From: CALRQJ02 sp943370285
GTDB lineage: Bacteria > Bacteroidota > Bacteroidia > Chitinophagales > Chitinophagaceae
Direction: 5' to 3'
Assembly (NCBI GenBank): GCA_943370285.1
Contig: CALRQJ020000005.1
Coordinates: 186,001 to 250,000, forward strand
DNA length: 64,000 nt
Part shown: positions 35,331 to 44,804 of the stretch, piece after piece
Layout of the letters: each line of letters begins with the position of its first letter
How positions within the stretch are numbered: position 1 is the stretch's first letter
The notes under the pieces: generated by a model
Database searches by the model: none
Told to the model about the DNA's origin: nothing
The model's input: the letters and a program-made list of their open reading frames with translations, nothing else
Translations under genes and position numbers: made by a program

Positions 35331-36113
35331 TTACGCCAATGTTGCAGGTGTGGATTGTTTTAATCGATCTAAAAAACCATCCAATATTTTGTTGAAAGCA
35401 TCGGGCACTTCCATCATGGGAGCATGACCGCATTTATCAATGATGTGTAACTCGCTGTTTGGAATGAGTTTGTTGAACTCTTTACCTACAAACGGCGGTG
35501 TAATGGTATCATTATCGCCCCAAATTAAACAAGTAGGTTGCTTGATATTTGTCAACTCTTCGCCCAAATTATTACGAATAGCACTTTTTGCTAAGGCAAT
35601 AATTTTTATGACTTTAATCCGATTATTGGTAATCTCAAATACTTCATCTACCAATTCATCGGTAGCCATTGCCGGATCGTAGAAAGTGAGTTTGGTTTTA
35701 TTGCGAATGTATTCTTTATCGCCTCTTTTGGGATAGGTATCTCCCATGCCGTTTTCAAACAATCCGCTACTACCGGTTAAAGTGAGTGATTTTATTCTTT
35801 CGGGATGTTTAAGTACATGCACTAATGCTACATGACCGCCTAAAGAATTGCCTAGCAAATGAATATTATTATAGCCTCTTAGTTCAATAAACTTGTGTAC
35901 ATGTTTTTCTAAACCACCAACGGTAGTATGAAAAATATCAAGCTCAAACAAAGGCAACATGGGTACCACCACTTTATAGTTTTTGCTAAAGTGGTCAATT
36001 AAATCTTTAAAATTACTTAAGGCACCAAATAAGCCATGTAATAGCACTAAAGGTTCCCCCTCGCCAATTTCTATAAACTTGAACTTATCCTGTTGTTTGA
36101 TTTCGTAATTCAT
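35331..36113 (-). CDS. Alpha/beta-hydrolase
   Basis: A 260-residue cytoplasmic alpha/beta-hydrolase. The oxyanion region is LLHGLFGALSNF (about 24-35), the nucleophile elbow GNSLGGHVAL (Ser in GNSLGG), the acid in WGDNDTITP and the histidine in CGHAPMMEVP. It resembles esterases or haloperoxidase/lactonase-like members; the substrate cannot be inferred. It is 31 bp upstream of the CBS gene on the same strand, so it is probably co-transcribed. Confidence 0.85.
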   Translation of the reverse strand: MNYEIKQQDKFKFIEIGEGEPLVLLHGLFGALSNFKDLIDHFSKNYKVVVPMLPLFELDIFHTTVGGLEKHVHKFIELRGYNNIHLLGNSLGGHVALVHVLKHPERIKSLTLTGSSGLFENGMGDTYPKRGDKEYIRNKTKLTFYDPAMATDELVDEVFEITNNRIKVIKIIALAKSAIRNNLGEELTNIKQPTCLIWGDNDTITPPFVGKEFNKLIPNSELHIIDKCGHAPMMEVPDAFNKILDGFLDRLKQSTPATLA

Positions 36114-36230
36114 CGGTTATTTTTTCTTTAGGGCAAACACAATTTTCGATTGTTGCAAATAAATGAAAATATCCGCAAAACATACCGTGTGCTAAAATAA
36201 TTGATTATTACCAGATTGTACTGACGAATA

Positions 36231-36767
36231 TCAGGAAAGGGCTTTAGCCACTTGATCAAAAAACAAACCTAATTGCCCAAACACATCTTTCACAAAAGGG
36301 ATTACAGTGCCAATAGCACTGATTGCTTTTGGCCCCCAAGGTTCGATAAATGGATAAAATTGTGATGCAGAAAGGGTTTCTGCTTTAATCAACTGAATTT
36401 TTGTAGCGTAAAACAGCACTACACTTAACACAATCGTATAAATCATCAAGTACAATACAATGCCGCCAATTTTATTCACCCAACCCATTAAGGCAAATTC
36501 GATTGTTTTCTCTAGCATATTAGCTGCTAAACGGGTTAGCCATACTATGGCAATAAACACTATAGCAAAAGAAAGAATAGGCAACCATTGGGTGCCAACA
36601 TTGATATGATTGGTTAACCAATTAGCTACTACAGCCGATAATTTTAAGGCTGCTGCCAAGCCAAGCACAACTGCTACAAACGAAAATATAGAAACGATAA
36701 GGCCACGGCTGTACCCTTTAAATGCAGCCATGGCCAATAAAATGATAAATAATACGTCAATACTCAT
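36231..36767 (-). CDS. CvpA-family membrane protein
   Basis: A 178-residue inner-membrane protein with four TM helices. It begins MSIDVLFIILLAMAAFKGYSRGLIVSIFSF, the canonical CvpA opening, and continues with a RLAANMLEKTIEFALMGWVNKIGGIVLY stretch. The family is linked to colicin V production and surface-structure biogenesis, but its molecular role is not clear. The ATG at 36767 follows the yqeY stop by 1 bp, so the two genes are translationally coupled. An upstream start inside yqeY would give an implausible N-terminus. Confidence 0.85.
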   Translation of the reverse strand: MSIDVLFIILLAMAAFKGYSRGLIVSIFSFVAVVLGLAAALKLSAVVANWLTNHINVGTQWLPILSFAIVFIAIVWLTRLAANMLEKTIEFALMGWVNKIGGIVLYLMIYTIVLSVVLFYATKIQLIKAETLSASQFYPFIEPWGPKAISAIGTVIPFVKDVFGQLGLFFDQVAKALS

Positions 36768-36768
36768 A

Positions 36769-37224
36769 TTAGGCTTGACTGAGTAATGCTTTGACAACCG
36801 CCGAAATGGCTTTACCATCCGTTTTGCCGGCAAGTTCTTTGGTAGCTACACCCATTACTTTACCCATGTCTTGTGGGCCGGCAGCACCAACAGATGCAAT
36901 AATGGCCGAAACAGCTGCTGTCAATTCAGCTTCAGTCAATTGCTTGGGCAAAAACTTTTCAATGACAGCAATTTCTTCTAGCTCTTTTTGGGCTAAGTCG
37001 GGTCGATTTTGTTGGTTGTAAATGTCTAAACTGTCTTTACGCTGCTTTACCAATTTTTGCAACAGTTTCAGCTCTCCATCTTCACTAATCGCACCATTAG
37101 CACCGGGTTCGGTTTTAGCTTTAATGATTTCTGCTTTTATAGCACGAAGTCCACGTAGAGTGCCTTCATCTTTAGCTTTCATGGCATCTTTCATTTCACC
37201 CATGATTTGTGTTTCAAGACTCAT
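36769..37224 (-). CDS. GatB/YqeY-domain protein
   Basis: A 151-residue cytoplasmic protein of the YqeY family: MSLETQIMGEMKDAMKAKDE, LRGLRAIKAEIIKAKTEPGA and the C-terminal HTH-like GATMGKVMGVATKELAGKTDGKAISAVVKALL-type region. The YqeY domain also occurs at the C-terminus of GatB, where it contacts tRNA; stand-alone function is unknown. The ATG at 37224 is the family-typical start. It sits between gldC (40 bp upstream) and cvpA (1 bp downstream). Confidence 0.88.
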   Translation of the reverse strand: MSLETQIMGEMKDAMKAKDEGTLRGLRAIKAEIIKAKTEPGANGAISEDGELKLLQKLVKQRKDSLDIYNQQNRPDLAQKELEEIAVIEKFLPKQLTEAELTAAVSAIIASVGAAGPQDMGKVMGVATKELAGKTDGKAISAVVKALLSQA

Positions 37225-37264
37225 ATTTGAAGCGTTTAATGGTTCCAAAGTTTGGTTTGCTATT

Positions 37265-37612
37265 TTAGGCTTTATTTTCCTGCATTTGAATGTCTCTAAA
37301 TTTCTTGATGAAATCTTTAGCAGCATTCTTCATATCATCTACCAATGCTTGTTGGCCGGTTGCACGGTTTAAAGTATCCGCCATCGTCATCATAGTTTGG
37401 TAATAGAAATCGGCCATTTCATCTACCATCATGTCTTTGGTCCATAAATCAATACGCATGGCACTTTTATCGGCTCCATCCCAAAAAGAAATCATCATTG
37501 CTTTTGCTTGTTGCGCCATTGCTGCACTACTATCTGTTGCCTGCCAGCTAATTTGCTGCGGCACTTTATCGTTGTCTAAATGAACATCGATGGTTATTGT
37601 TGACTTTACCAT
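37265..37612 (-). CDS. gldC: Gliding motility protein GldC
   Basis: A 115-residue protein matching GldC along its length: STITIDVHLDNDKVPQQISWQATDS, FWDGADKSAMRIDLWTKDMMVDEM and FYYQTMMTMADTLNRATGQQ. GldC is a small cytoplasmic or periplasm-facing protein required for or enhancing gliding in Flavobacterium, and conserved also in non-gliding Bacteroidota. It heads the gldC-yqeY-cvpA group on the minus strand. Its presence supports a Bacteroidota assignment. The other gld genes are not in this window except possibly a gldA-like ATPase near the right end. Confidence 0.92.
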   Translation of the reverse strand: MVKSTITIDVHLDNDKVPQQISWQATDSSAAMAQQAKAMMISFWDGADKSAMRIDLWTKDMMVDEMADFYYQTMMTMADTLNRATGQQALVDDMKNAAKDFIKKFRDIQMQENKA

Positions 37613-37651
37613 ATGCTAATTTTAAGTTTAAGGCCGCAAAGGTAATACCTA

Positions 37652-38779
37652 TTATGGTTTTGCAGCTTGTTCTATTACTTGCCAAACTATGTTGGCACAA
37701 TCGTTCCAATTAAATTGTTGGGCTCTTTCTAATCCTTTTGCAATGTGTTGACTACGCAAATTTTCATCTTTGTACAACAACATCATTTGCTGGGCTATAG
37801 CATTGGCATCGGTAGGGCTAGCATACAAAGCAGCCGTTTCGCCAACTTCGGGCATGCTACTTACATCAGAGGTTATAACCGGCACACCACTTTGCATGGC
37901 TTCTAACACCGGCACACCAAATCCTTCAAAAAAAGAAGGATAGACTGCGGCATACGCAGATGCCGTGATTGCTGCTAAAGCTTCATCTTCCACATAATCG
38001 AGCAACACTACATCTTGCCGATATTTATAGGTTTTTAATTTTTCAATAACATCATTAAACTGCCACGCCATACGACCGGCTACTAACAATTTCATGCTGC
38101 TTTTTTGCCATTTTTTAAAGATGGAAAAAGCCTTTAGCAGTTGCAATAAATTTTTTCGGGGATGAATACCCCCGACAAATAAAAAGTACTCTTTACCATC
38201 GGCATATTGTGTTTTAATGGCTTCTTTTTCTTGCCAAGCAATGGGTTGAAAAATGGGTTTAGCTGCGCTGAAACCAACCGTAATTTTTTGATCCGATATT
38301 TTATAACGGCTGATGATATCTTGTTTAGAAAATTCAGAAACCGTTACTACTGCTTTTGCCTTTTTGAGAAATTTTGGCGTATACCTTTTGTAGAAAAACA
38401 AATGATGTTTGGGAATGAATTTGGGATAGTGCAGAAATGCCAAATCATGCACCACTAATACTTGCGGAACGGAAGTAGTAAGGCTGCAAAATCCATCAGG
38501 ACTAACAAAAACATCTGCCTTCCATTTTTTTATAGCAAGCGGAACTTTTACATCGTACCACCACCTAAAACTAAGGGCATGTCTTGCTGCAGGTGTGATG
38601 ATTTTTGCCGTTACGTTTGGACCAAAAATAAAACTATCGTCATAGGGTTTATCAAACAAGAATAAAAACTCATGTTCGGGATGAGCTTGCACTATCCTAC
38701 TAAAAATTTCCTGTATATAAAAGCCGTAGCCTTCTAATTGACCTTTACGTAAAAAACGAGTATTTACTGCTATTCGCAT
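37652..38779 (-). CDS. GT4-family glycosyltransferase
   Basis: A 375-residue GT-B glycosyltransferase of family 4. The N-terminal acceptor domain contains LVVHDLAFLHYP. The nucleotide-sugar domain has VGGIHPRKNLLQLLKAF, VLLDYVEDEALAAITASAYAAVYPSFFEGFGVPVLEAMQSG, with the catalytic EGFGVPVLE E-x7-E motif. It adds a sugar to a lipid- or cell-surface-linked acceptor. No other polysaccharide genes are close by, so the product is unknown. It is located 39 bp upstream of gldC on the same strand. Confidence 0.88.
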   Translation of the reverse strand: MRIAVNTRFLRKGQLEGYGFYIQEIFSRIVQAHPEHEFLFLFDKPYDDSFIFGPNVTAKIITPAARHALSFRWWYDVKVPLAIKKWKADVFVSPDGFCSLTTSVPQVLVVHDLAFLHYPKFIPKHHLFFYKRYTPKFLKKAKAVVTVSEFSKQDIISRYKISDQKITVGFSAAKPIFQPIAWQEKEAIKTQYADGKEYFLFVGGIHPRKNLLQLLKAFSIFKKWQKSSMKLLVAGRMAWQFNDVIEKLKTYKYRQDVVLLDYVEDEALAAITASAYAAVYPSFFEGFGVPVLEAMQSGVPVITSDVSSMPEVGETAALYASPTDANAIAQQMMLLYKDENLRSQHIAKGLERAQQFNWNDCANIVWQVIEQAAKP

Positions 38780-38807
38780 GGCCGTAAAGGTAGTGGTATG
38801 TAATTAT

Positions 38808-40586
38808 TTACTGTTGTCGTTTAGCCCAATCATCCATTTTTTGTTCGATTACTTCTAAAGGCATACAACCATCTTTTAATATCTCATCGTGAAAAGCAGC
38901 AAGCTTAAATTGAGTGCCTAATTGTTGGCGGTACTTTTCCCGCAAATCAGCAATTTTTAAAGCCCCAATTTTATAACTTAATGCCTGACCGGGAATGGCC
39001 ATATACCGTTCAATCTCTGCTGTTGCACCCTCTAGACTAATGGCTTCATTTTCCATCATATATTGAATAGCCTGTTCACGGGTCATTTTGCCGGTATGCA
39101 TAGCTACATCAACTACCAAACGAATAGCCCTGTGCATTTCATCGCCCAATGCACCCATGTATTGATAAGGATCGGTATATAAGCCTAATTCTTTGCCTAA
39201 ACTTTCGCAGTACAAAGCCCAACCTTCACCATAAGCACCATACCAACTGTATCTTCTAAACTTGGGTAATTTTTCGTTTTCTTGTTGTAAAGAAATTTGG
39301 TAGTGATGCCCCGGAATAGCTTCGTGTAAAAACAAACTTTCCATCCCACTTGTGGTGTTGAAAGTGGTGGCATCAACAATCGGCACATAAAAAATGCCCG
39401 GTCTCGAACCATCGGCTGTTCCTTGATTATATTCTGCACTTGCACTTGCTGCTCTAAATGCTTCTGTTTGTCTTATTTCAAATTTCGTTTTAGGTGTACG
39501 GCTAAACATTTTTGACAAATTAGGATCAATTTTGGTTTGAATAGCCCTAAAAGCAGCCAATACTTCATCAGCATTTTTGTACGGTGTAAACTGCTTATCG
39601 TTACGCATAAATTCAAAGAACGCTTTCAAGTCGCCTTTAAAGCCCACCTGTGATTTTATCTTTTCCATTTCTGCAGTAATCCTTGTTACTTCTGCCAAAC
39701 CGGTATTGTAAATTTCGTCGGGTGTTTTATCGGTAGTAGTCCAAAACTTTACTAAGTATGTATAATATTTGTCGCCATCTGCTATGCCATTAATACCTGT
39801 AGTAGTCCTAGCTTTTGGCAAGTATTCGTTACGCAAAAAATCACCCATTTTTTTATACGAAGGCATGAGTTGTTGGGTAATCAAATTTATATAAGCTTGA
39901 GTGAGCCTATCTTTATCTGCCGTTGAAAAACCGACCGGTAGTTTTTTTATAGGACCGTAGAATAAGTTTGCTTCGGCAGTTGGTGTTTGCATGGCTTCGT
40001 ATTGAGGCAACATTTTAGTTACGAGTGATGCAGGTAACACCACATTGGCTGCTATGCCTTTTCTAAAATAAACAATTGCACTATCTGCCCAAGCAGAAAA
40101 CCGGGTAGCTCTTGCCAACCAATTATCATAATCTTTTACCGTTTTAAAAGGTTGACTACCATCGCCGCTGCCTAACTGACCAAAGGTTAATGGCAAACTC
40201 CAAAATTGATTGGCCGGAATGAGATTATCGTTAAAGCTGAGCCCCTTTAAACTAGACTCCATTTCATACTTAAAAATGTTGTAGCTGATTTTATCGTTTT
40301 CGTTCAACACATCGGGATCGAATTTAGAAAGCAATGTTTGATACCGTTTATAGAATGCTTTGATTATTGCCCGACGACTATCTGTAAAATCGGCATATAG
40401 TTTATCGTTGTATAAACTGTCTCCATTTGTAGTACTTTCTAACGGAAATAAAAGCATCCGCTCAGCAAAGTATTGATCAAATAAAGCTGCTAACTCGGTA
40501 TTCGGTTCTTTGGTAGCATTATTATTACTCAATTTACAGGCAGTAAAAAGTAATATAGCAAAAACGGCAACTACAATCTTTTGCAT
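38808..40586 (-). CDS. DUF885 lipoprotein (putative zinc metallopeptidase)
   Basis: A 592-residue protein. A lipobox (ILLFTAC, Cys17) predicts a lipoprotein. The DUF885 domain contains HEAIPGHHYQ, a HExxxxH-like zinc site, preceded by MESLFL and followed by GEGWALYCESLGKELG and AMHTGKMTREQAIQYM. The motif resembles M32-like carboxypeptidases, so it may act on peptides in the periplasm. It is located 28 bp upstream of the glycosyltransferase gene. Activity is inferred only from the zinc motif. Confidence 0.85.
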   Translation of the reverse strand: MQKIVVAVFAILLFTACKLSNNNATKEPNTELAALFDQYFAERMLLFPLESTTNGDSLYNDKLYADFTDSRRAIIKAFYKRYQTLLSKFDPDVLNENDKISYNIFKYEMESSLKGLSFNDNLIPANQFWSLPLTFGQLGSGDGSQPFKTVKDYDNWLARATRFSAWADSAIVYFRKGIAANVVLPASLVTKMLPQYEAMQTPTAEANLFYGPIKKLPVGFSTADKDRLTQAYINLITQQLMPSYKKMGDFLRNEYLPKARTTTGINGIADGDKYYTYLVKFWTTTDKTPDEIYNTGLAEVTRITAEMEKIKSQVGFKGDLKAFFEFMRNDKQFTPYKNADEVLAAFRAIQTKIDPNLSKMFSRTPKTKFEIRQTEAFRAASASAEYNQGTADGSRPGIFYVPIVDATTFNTTSGMESLFLHEAIPGHHYQISLQQENEKLPKFRRYSWYGAYGEGWALYCESLGKELGLYTDPYQYMGALGDEMHRAIRLVVDVAMHTGKMTREQAIQYMMENEAISLEGATAEIERYMAIPGQALSYKIGALKIADLREKYRQQLGTQFKLAAFHDEILKDGCMPLEVIEQKMDDWAKRQQ

Positions 40587-40712
40587 ATGGTAAATTTTGG
40601 AGTGTGAAAATTACAGTAAACAAGCCGTATCATCCTTTTTTTGGGATAAATGGTGCAAATTGGCTTCAATAGTTCCCGTTAGGTATAATTATATTAAATG
40701 CTGCTGAAACCT

Positions 40713-40720
40713 TACATTTG
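40713..40720 (+). promoter_or_regulatory. -7 promoter element of the DUF4290-murA pair
   Basis: TACATTTG, a perfect TAnnTTTG, 20 bp upstream of the ATG at 40741. The -33 TTG is not recognisable. Confidence 0.4.
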
Positions 40721-40740
40721 CTACACAAGTAACGATAATA

Positions 40741-41496
40741 ATGGAGTATAATACCTCGAGAAATCACCTCACTATGAAAGAATATGGTAGACATATTCAA
40801 CGCATGGTTGAGCATATACAAACAATTGAAGACAGAAATTTAAGACAACAACAGGTAAAAGTTGTGATTGAATTGATGGGCTTTTTAAATCCTCACTTAA
40901 AGAATGTAGAAGATTTTCGCCATATGCTTTGGGATCATCTTTTTTTCATCAGCGGATTTCAATTAGATGTTGACAGCCCATATCCTATCCCAGAAAAAGA
41001 AACGTATAAGGCTAAGCCTGAACCGATGGCTTATCCAAAACGTAAGCCGAAATATTCTCACTTAGGTAGAAATTTAGAGGTTGTGATTGATAAGGCTTTG
41101 AAAGAAGAAGACCAAGAGAAAAAAGCCGGCTTCGCCAATGCCATTGCTTATTACATGAAGTTAGCTTACAGCAACTGGCATAAAGAATTGGTGCATGATG
41201 ATACCATTCGTGGTGAGTTGGATGCTATTACCGGCGGACAGTTAGAGTTTAGTGCTACGCCATATATTAAACATCGCAACCAAAATTTCGAAAGAGATGA
41301 ATATCCGGTAAGAAGACAACAGAACTTTGGCGGCAGAAATAATCGCAACCAAGGCGGAAGAGACAATCGTAATCCCGGAGGTGGCGGTAACCGCAATCAA
41401 GGTGGCAGGGATAGAAACAATAATGGTGGCGGAAGAGACAATCGCAATCCCGGTGGTGGCGGCAACCGCAACCCTAATTTCAAAAAGCGTTTTTAA
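40741..41496 (+). CDS. DUF4290 protein with RGG/Asn-rich tail
   Basis: A 251-residue protein. Residues 1-180 are the DUF4290 domain (MEYNTSRNHLTMKEYGRHIQRMVEHI, GFLNPHLKNVEDFRHMLWDHLF, FANAIAYYMKLAYSNWHKEL). Residues 190-251 form a disordered tail rich in Gly, Asn and Arg built from repeats such as GGRDNRNPGGGGNRN, like RNA-binding RGG tails. At DNA level a 41-bp unit occurs at 41356-41396 and again at 41431-41471. The next gene is murA, a neighbourhood conserved in Bacteroidota. The domain's function is unknown. Confidence 0.85.
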   Translation: MEYNTSRNHLTMKEYGRHIQRMVEHIQTIEDRNLRQQQVKVVIELMGFLNPHLKNVEDFRHMLWDHLFFISGFQLDVDSPYPIPEKETYKAKPEPMAYPKRKPKYSHLGRNLEVVIDKALKEEDQEKKAGFANAIAYYMKLAYSNWHKELVHDDTIRGELDAITGGQLEFSATPYIKHRNQNFERDEYPVRRQQNFGGRNNRNQGGRDNRNPGGGGNRNQGGRDRNNNGGGRDNRNPGGGGNRNPNFKKRF

Positions 41497-41524
41497 ATAA
41501 CGGTTACATCTTATTTCTTATATT

Positions 41525-41547
41525 AACAGCCGTTCATTACGGCTGTT
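41525..41547 (+). terminator. Hairpin between DUF4290 and murA
   Basis: Perfect 9-bp stem AACAGCCGT/ACGGCTGTT with a 5-nt loop, 29 bp after the DUF4290 stop. The T-tract is weak, so it may be a partial terminator that reduces readthrough into murA. Confidence 0.55.
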
Positions 41548-41585
41548 GTTGTTTAACCATTTTTATCTTTTAAAAATATAATAGC

Positions 41586-42893
41586 ATGTCATCTTTTGAA
41601 GTCATTGGCGGGAAAAAGCTTCATGGCATTATTGTGCCGCAAGGTGCAAAAAATGAAGCCTTACAAATTCTCTCTGCGATATTACTAACTGCCGAGCCGG
41701 TTACAATTAATAATATCCCGGATATACTTGATGTTAATTTATTGATTGAGTTATTGGAAGATATGGGTGTGAAAACCCAACGCATCAACAGACATACCTG
41801 CATTTTTCAAGCCGATGATGTGAATGCCGATTATTTGGCTAGTGAAGTATTTCGCAACAAAGGCAGTAAACTCAGAGGCTCTATCATGTTGGCCGGGCCG
41901 ATGCTAGCAAGATTTAAAAAGGCTTACATTCCTAAACCAGGCGGCGATAAAATTGGTCGCAGAAGATTAGATACTCATATCATTGGATTAGAAAAGTTAG
42001 GTGCCCATTTTGAATACGATGAAGAGAACCATTGTTCGAAATTTTCTTCTCCGCAACTGAAGGGTTGTTACATGTTGTTAGATGAACCTTCGGTTACAGG
42101 TACTGCAAACATTGTAATGGCTGCGGTTTTAGCCGAAGGCATTACTACCATTTACAATGCAGCTTGCGAACCTTATTTGCAACAGTTGTGTAATATGCTC
42201 AATAGAATGGGAGCAAAAATTAGCGGTATTGGCAGCAATTTATTAAGCATAGAAGGCGTAGAAACATTAGGTGGCACCGAACATACTATGCTGCCCGATA
42301 TGATTGAAGTAGGCAGTTTTATGGGCTTAGCAGCCATGACACAAAGTGAAATTACCATAAAAGGTGCCGGTGTTGCACACTTGGGTGTGATTCCGGAAAA
42401 GTTTGCACAAATGGGTATCCAATTTGATATTAATGGAGATGATATTCATATACCTGCACAAGATAGTTATGAGATTACCACGTATTTAGATGGCGGTATT
42501 TTAACCATCTACGATCATCCATGGCCTGGCTTTACGCCAGATTTAATCAGCATTATGTTGGTGGTAGCTACACAAGCAACCGGCAGTGTTTTGATTCATC
42601 AAAAAATGTTTGAGAGCCGTTTGTTTTTTACCGATAAATTAATTGATATGGGTGCACAAATTATTTTATGCGACCCACACCGTGCAACGGTTATTGGCTT
42701 GGGTAGAAAAAACAATTTAAGGGGAATTACCATGAGTAGCCCGGATATCAGAGCCGGACAAGCTTTGCTGATTGCCGCATTATCTGCCGAAGGCAAAAGC
42801 ATTATTCAAAATATTGAGCAGATAGATAGAGGTTATCAATACATCGATGAACGGTTAAGAAATCTAGGTGCTGAGATAAGAAGAATCAATTGA
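41586..42893 (+). CDS. murA: UDP-N-acetylglucosamine 1-carboxyvinyltransferase
   Basis: A 435-residue EPSP-fold enzyme catalysing the first committed step of peptidoglycan synthesis, enolpyruvyl transfer from PEP to UDP-GlcNAc. It includes GAKNEAL (Lys22) at the N-terminus, KPGGDKIGRRRLDTH (Gly119-His131), DEPSVTGTANIV, ADxxRAG-like SSPDIRAGQALLIAAL and GYQYIDERLRNLGA. The active-site Cys115 of E. coli is replaced by Asp121 here. This substitution is associated with fosfomycin resistance in other bacteria. It lies 89 bp after the DUF4290 gene. Confidence 0.97.
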   Translation: MSSFEVIGGKKLHGIIVPQGAKNEALQILSAILLTAEPVTINNIPDILDVNLLIELLEDMGVKTQRINRHTCIFQADDVNADYLASEVFRNKGSKLRGSIMLAGPMLARFKKAYIPKPGGDKIGRRRLDTHIIGLEKLGAHFEYDEENHCSKFSSPQLKGCYMLLDEPSVTGTANIVMAAVLAEGITTIYNAACEPYLQQLCNMLNRMGAKISGIGSNLLSIEGVETLGGTEHTMLPDMIEVGSFMGLAAMTQSEITIKGAGVAHLGVIPEKFAQMGIQFDINGDDIHIPAQDSYEITTYLDGGILTIYDHPWPGFTPDLISIMLVVATQATGSVLIHQKMFESRLFFTDKLIDMGAQIILCDPHRATVIGLGRKNNLRGITMSSPDIRAGQALLIAALSAEGKSIIQNIEQIDRGYQYIDERLRNLGAEIRRIN

Positions 42894-42919
42894 TGCTAAT
42901 ACAACTTGAGTAGTTATAA

Positions 42920-42952
42920 AAAATCCCCAATAGCAAAACTATCGGGGATTTT
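42920..42952. terminator. Terminator between murA and the T9SS protein gene
   Basis: Hairpin AAAATCCCC/GGGGATTTT extended inward by ATAG/CTAT with one mismatch. Convergent genes end at 42893 and 42969. Confidence 0.8.
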
Positions 42953-42968
42953 CTTTTAGTACTATTCA

Positions 42969-44804
42969 TTATTGCTTAATGATAACGACAGATTTTCTAT
43001 TGCCAATTTTTAAAGCATAAGTTCCTGCTGTAAGAGAATTGATATTGATTTGTTGTTGTGTACTAACAACCCAACCTTGTTGCATTCGTTTACCTTCTAA
43101 TGAGGTGATGGTAAATGATTCAGGCTTACTCAAGTCGGCAATATATATCGTAAGCAATCCACTACTGATTGGATTAGGACGAACAACTACATCCCTCTTT
43201 ATAGCATTGATATTCAAATTGACCATCCTACTATAAGTGATAGCACCATCAGTGGCAATAGATTTAATTCTGTAAAAGTTGATGCCTACTAGCGGACAAG
43301 CATCAACAAAAGCATAACTATTCCTTCCGGCTGCCATTTGAGTTGCAATTGTAGTAAATAGAATGCCATCGGTAGAACGTTCTATTTGATATTCTTTTTC
43401 GTTTTGTTCGGCAGCAATACTCCATTCAATTTGAACATTTTGCTGTTTTAACACTGCAGTAATCGAAGTAAAATGTACAGCTAAAGGCTCCGTAAAATTG
43501 ACATTGATATTAGGCACTACATCTGATACATTATTAATGACTACAGCAGTACCCGGCCAACTATTTGCATTATTATAATATAACCCCGTACTAGAACCAT
43601 TACGCTGAAAGTAAATAGCATAAGTACCCGGCGGAACACATAACTGATAAGTACTGTTGTTGCCATTGTAATGAACTTGATATAATGGCGTATTAGGCGT
43701 AGTGTAGCTATAGGCAACTATTTCTCCTTCCGTTGGATTACCGTTATACCTAAATGTACCAGTAATCAAACCACCTCTTTGAATAGTTGCATTAATATTT
43801 TTAACACTATCAACACTAATCGGAACATTGACAATATCACTAGCATTGTGAAGATACTTTTGGTTGTAGTAGGTTAATACATAACCGTTAAGATTTTCAT
43901 TATCGCCAAACTGAATCAAATAATTACCGGTATCTACCGTAAGATAATATACACCATTACTATTGGTTGCTCCATAATAGCCATCGCCACCCATAGGAGG
44001 ATTAGCCCCAACTGGAAATCCTGCCAAAGGATTATTTGATGCATCTTTTACTGTACCTGTAATTACTTTTCCTGCTAACACGATAAAGTTTGCGTTGGTA
44101 ATGTTACTAGTAATTGTTGCGTTAACTCTATTGGGCGAAACAATTAAGCCTGCTAAATTAACAGTGTTGAATGGATCGGTGGGAACTTCAATTTCCATAG
44201 CTGAACCGGAGGTTACATTAGTATTCATGGTATAATAACCCATGGCATTGGTGAGGGCAAAATATTCACCACCGCCTGAATTTTTTCTAGCCTGTACTAC
44301 TATATCAGCTAAACCATTTCCACCTTGAGTAACCCTACCACCAATAGTATAAGTGATTGTTTGTAATGTGGTTTCTGTAAACAATGCCTGAGCACTATTA
44401 GAGCCAACAATAGTTTTGAAAATATATTTTGCCACCGGAAAATATTCACCACCCAGTTGAGTTGTAATAACACCGTTTGCGGCGCCATCATCATCTCCCG
44501 GGCCCTGTGAACCGGGTAAACCATCAACCTGTGTAAATTGAATAAATAAAATATCTGTTGTTGGATTGATGATATTGTTTTCATCTTTATCTATCCACAA
44601 CTGATTGGTAACCTGCTGTGATGCCATTAAACCACTAATCACCCAATGTAAAGCTGCACCTTGTTCAATTGCCACTCCTGTAGATTGACCATTTACGGTA
44701 ATGGCAAGCTGTGCTTGCAAGCCTGCAAATGGAACACATAGCAAAATAAAACTCAACAAGCTTTGTCGTATTTTTTTACTGAGTGTTGATAGTAAAGTTT
44801 TCAT
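42969..44804 (-). CDS. T9SS-exported repeat protein with sorting domain
   Basis: A 611-residue secreted protein. A long signal peptide precedes at least two carboxypeptidase-regulatory-like beta-sandwich domains (for example ITYTIGGRVTQGGNGLADIVVQARK and VITGTVKDASNNPLAGFPVG). The last 80 residues are a type A T9SS C-terminal sorting domain (RPNPISSGLLTIYI, FTITSLEGKRMQQG, SLTAGTYALKIGNRKSVVIIKQ). It should be exported to the surface and anchored or released after cleavage. The ligand is unknown. The start is the ATG at 44804; residues upstream do not look like a signal peptide. It needs a T9SS encoded elsewhere. Confidence 0.85.
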   Translation of the reverse strand: MKTLLSTLSKKIRQSLLSFILLCVPFAGLQAQLAITVNGQSTGVAIEQGAALHWVISGLMASQQVTNQLWIDKDENNIINPTTDILFIQFTQVDGLPGSQGPGDDDGAANGVITTQLGGEYFPVAKYIFKTIVGSNSAQALFTETTLQTITYTIGGRVTQGGNGLADIVVQARKNSGGGEYFALTNAMGYYTMNTNVTSGSAMEIEVPTDPFNTVNLAGLIVSPNRVNATITSNITNANFIVLAGKVITGTVKDASNNPLAGFPVGANPPMGGDGYYGATNSNGVYYLTVDTGNYLIQFGDNENLNGYVLTYYNQKYLHNASDIVNVPISVDSVKNINATIQRGGLITGTFRYNGNPTEGEIVAYSYTTPNTPLYQVHYNGNNSTYQLCVPPGTYAIYFQRNGSSTGLYYNNANSWPGTAVVINNVSDVVPNINVNFTEPLAVHFTSITAVLKQQNVQIEWSIAAEQNEKEYQIERSTDGILFTTIATQMAAGRNSYAFVDACPLVGINFYRIKSIATDGAITYSRMVNLNINAIKRDVVVRPNPISSGLLTIYIADLSKPESFTITSLEGKRMQQGWVVSTQQQININSLTAGTYALKIGNRKSVVIIKQ

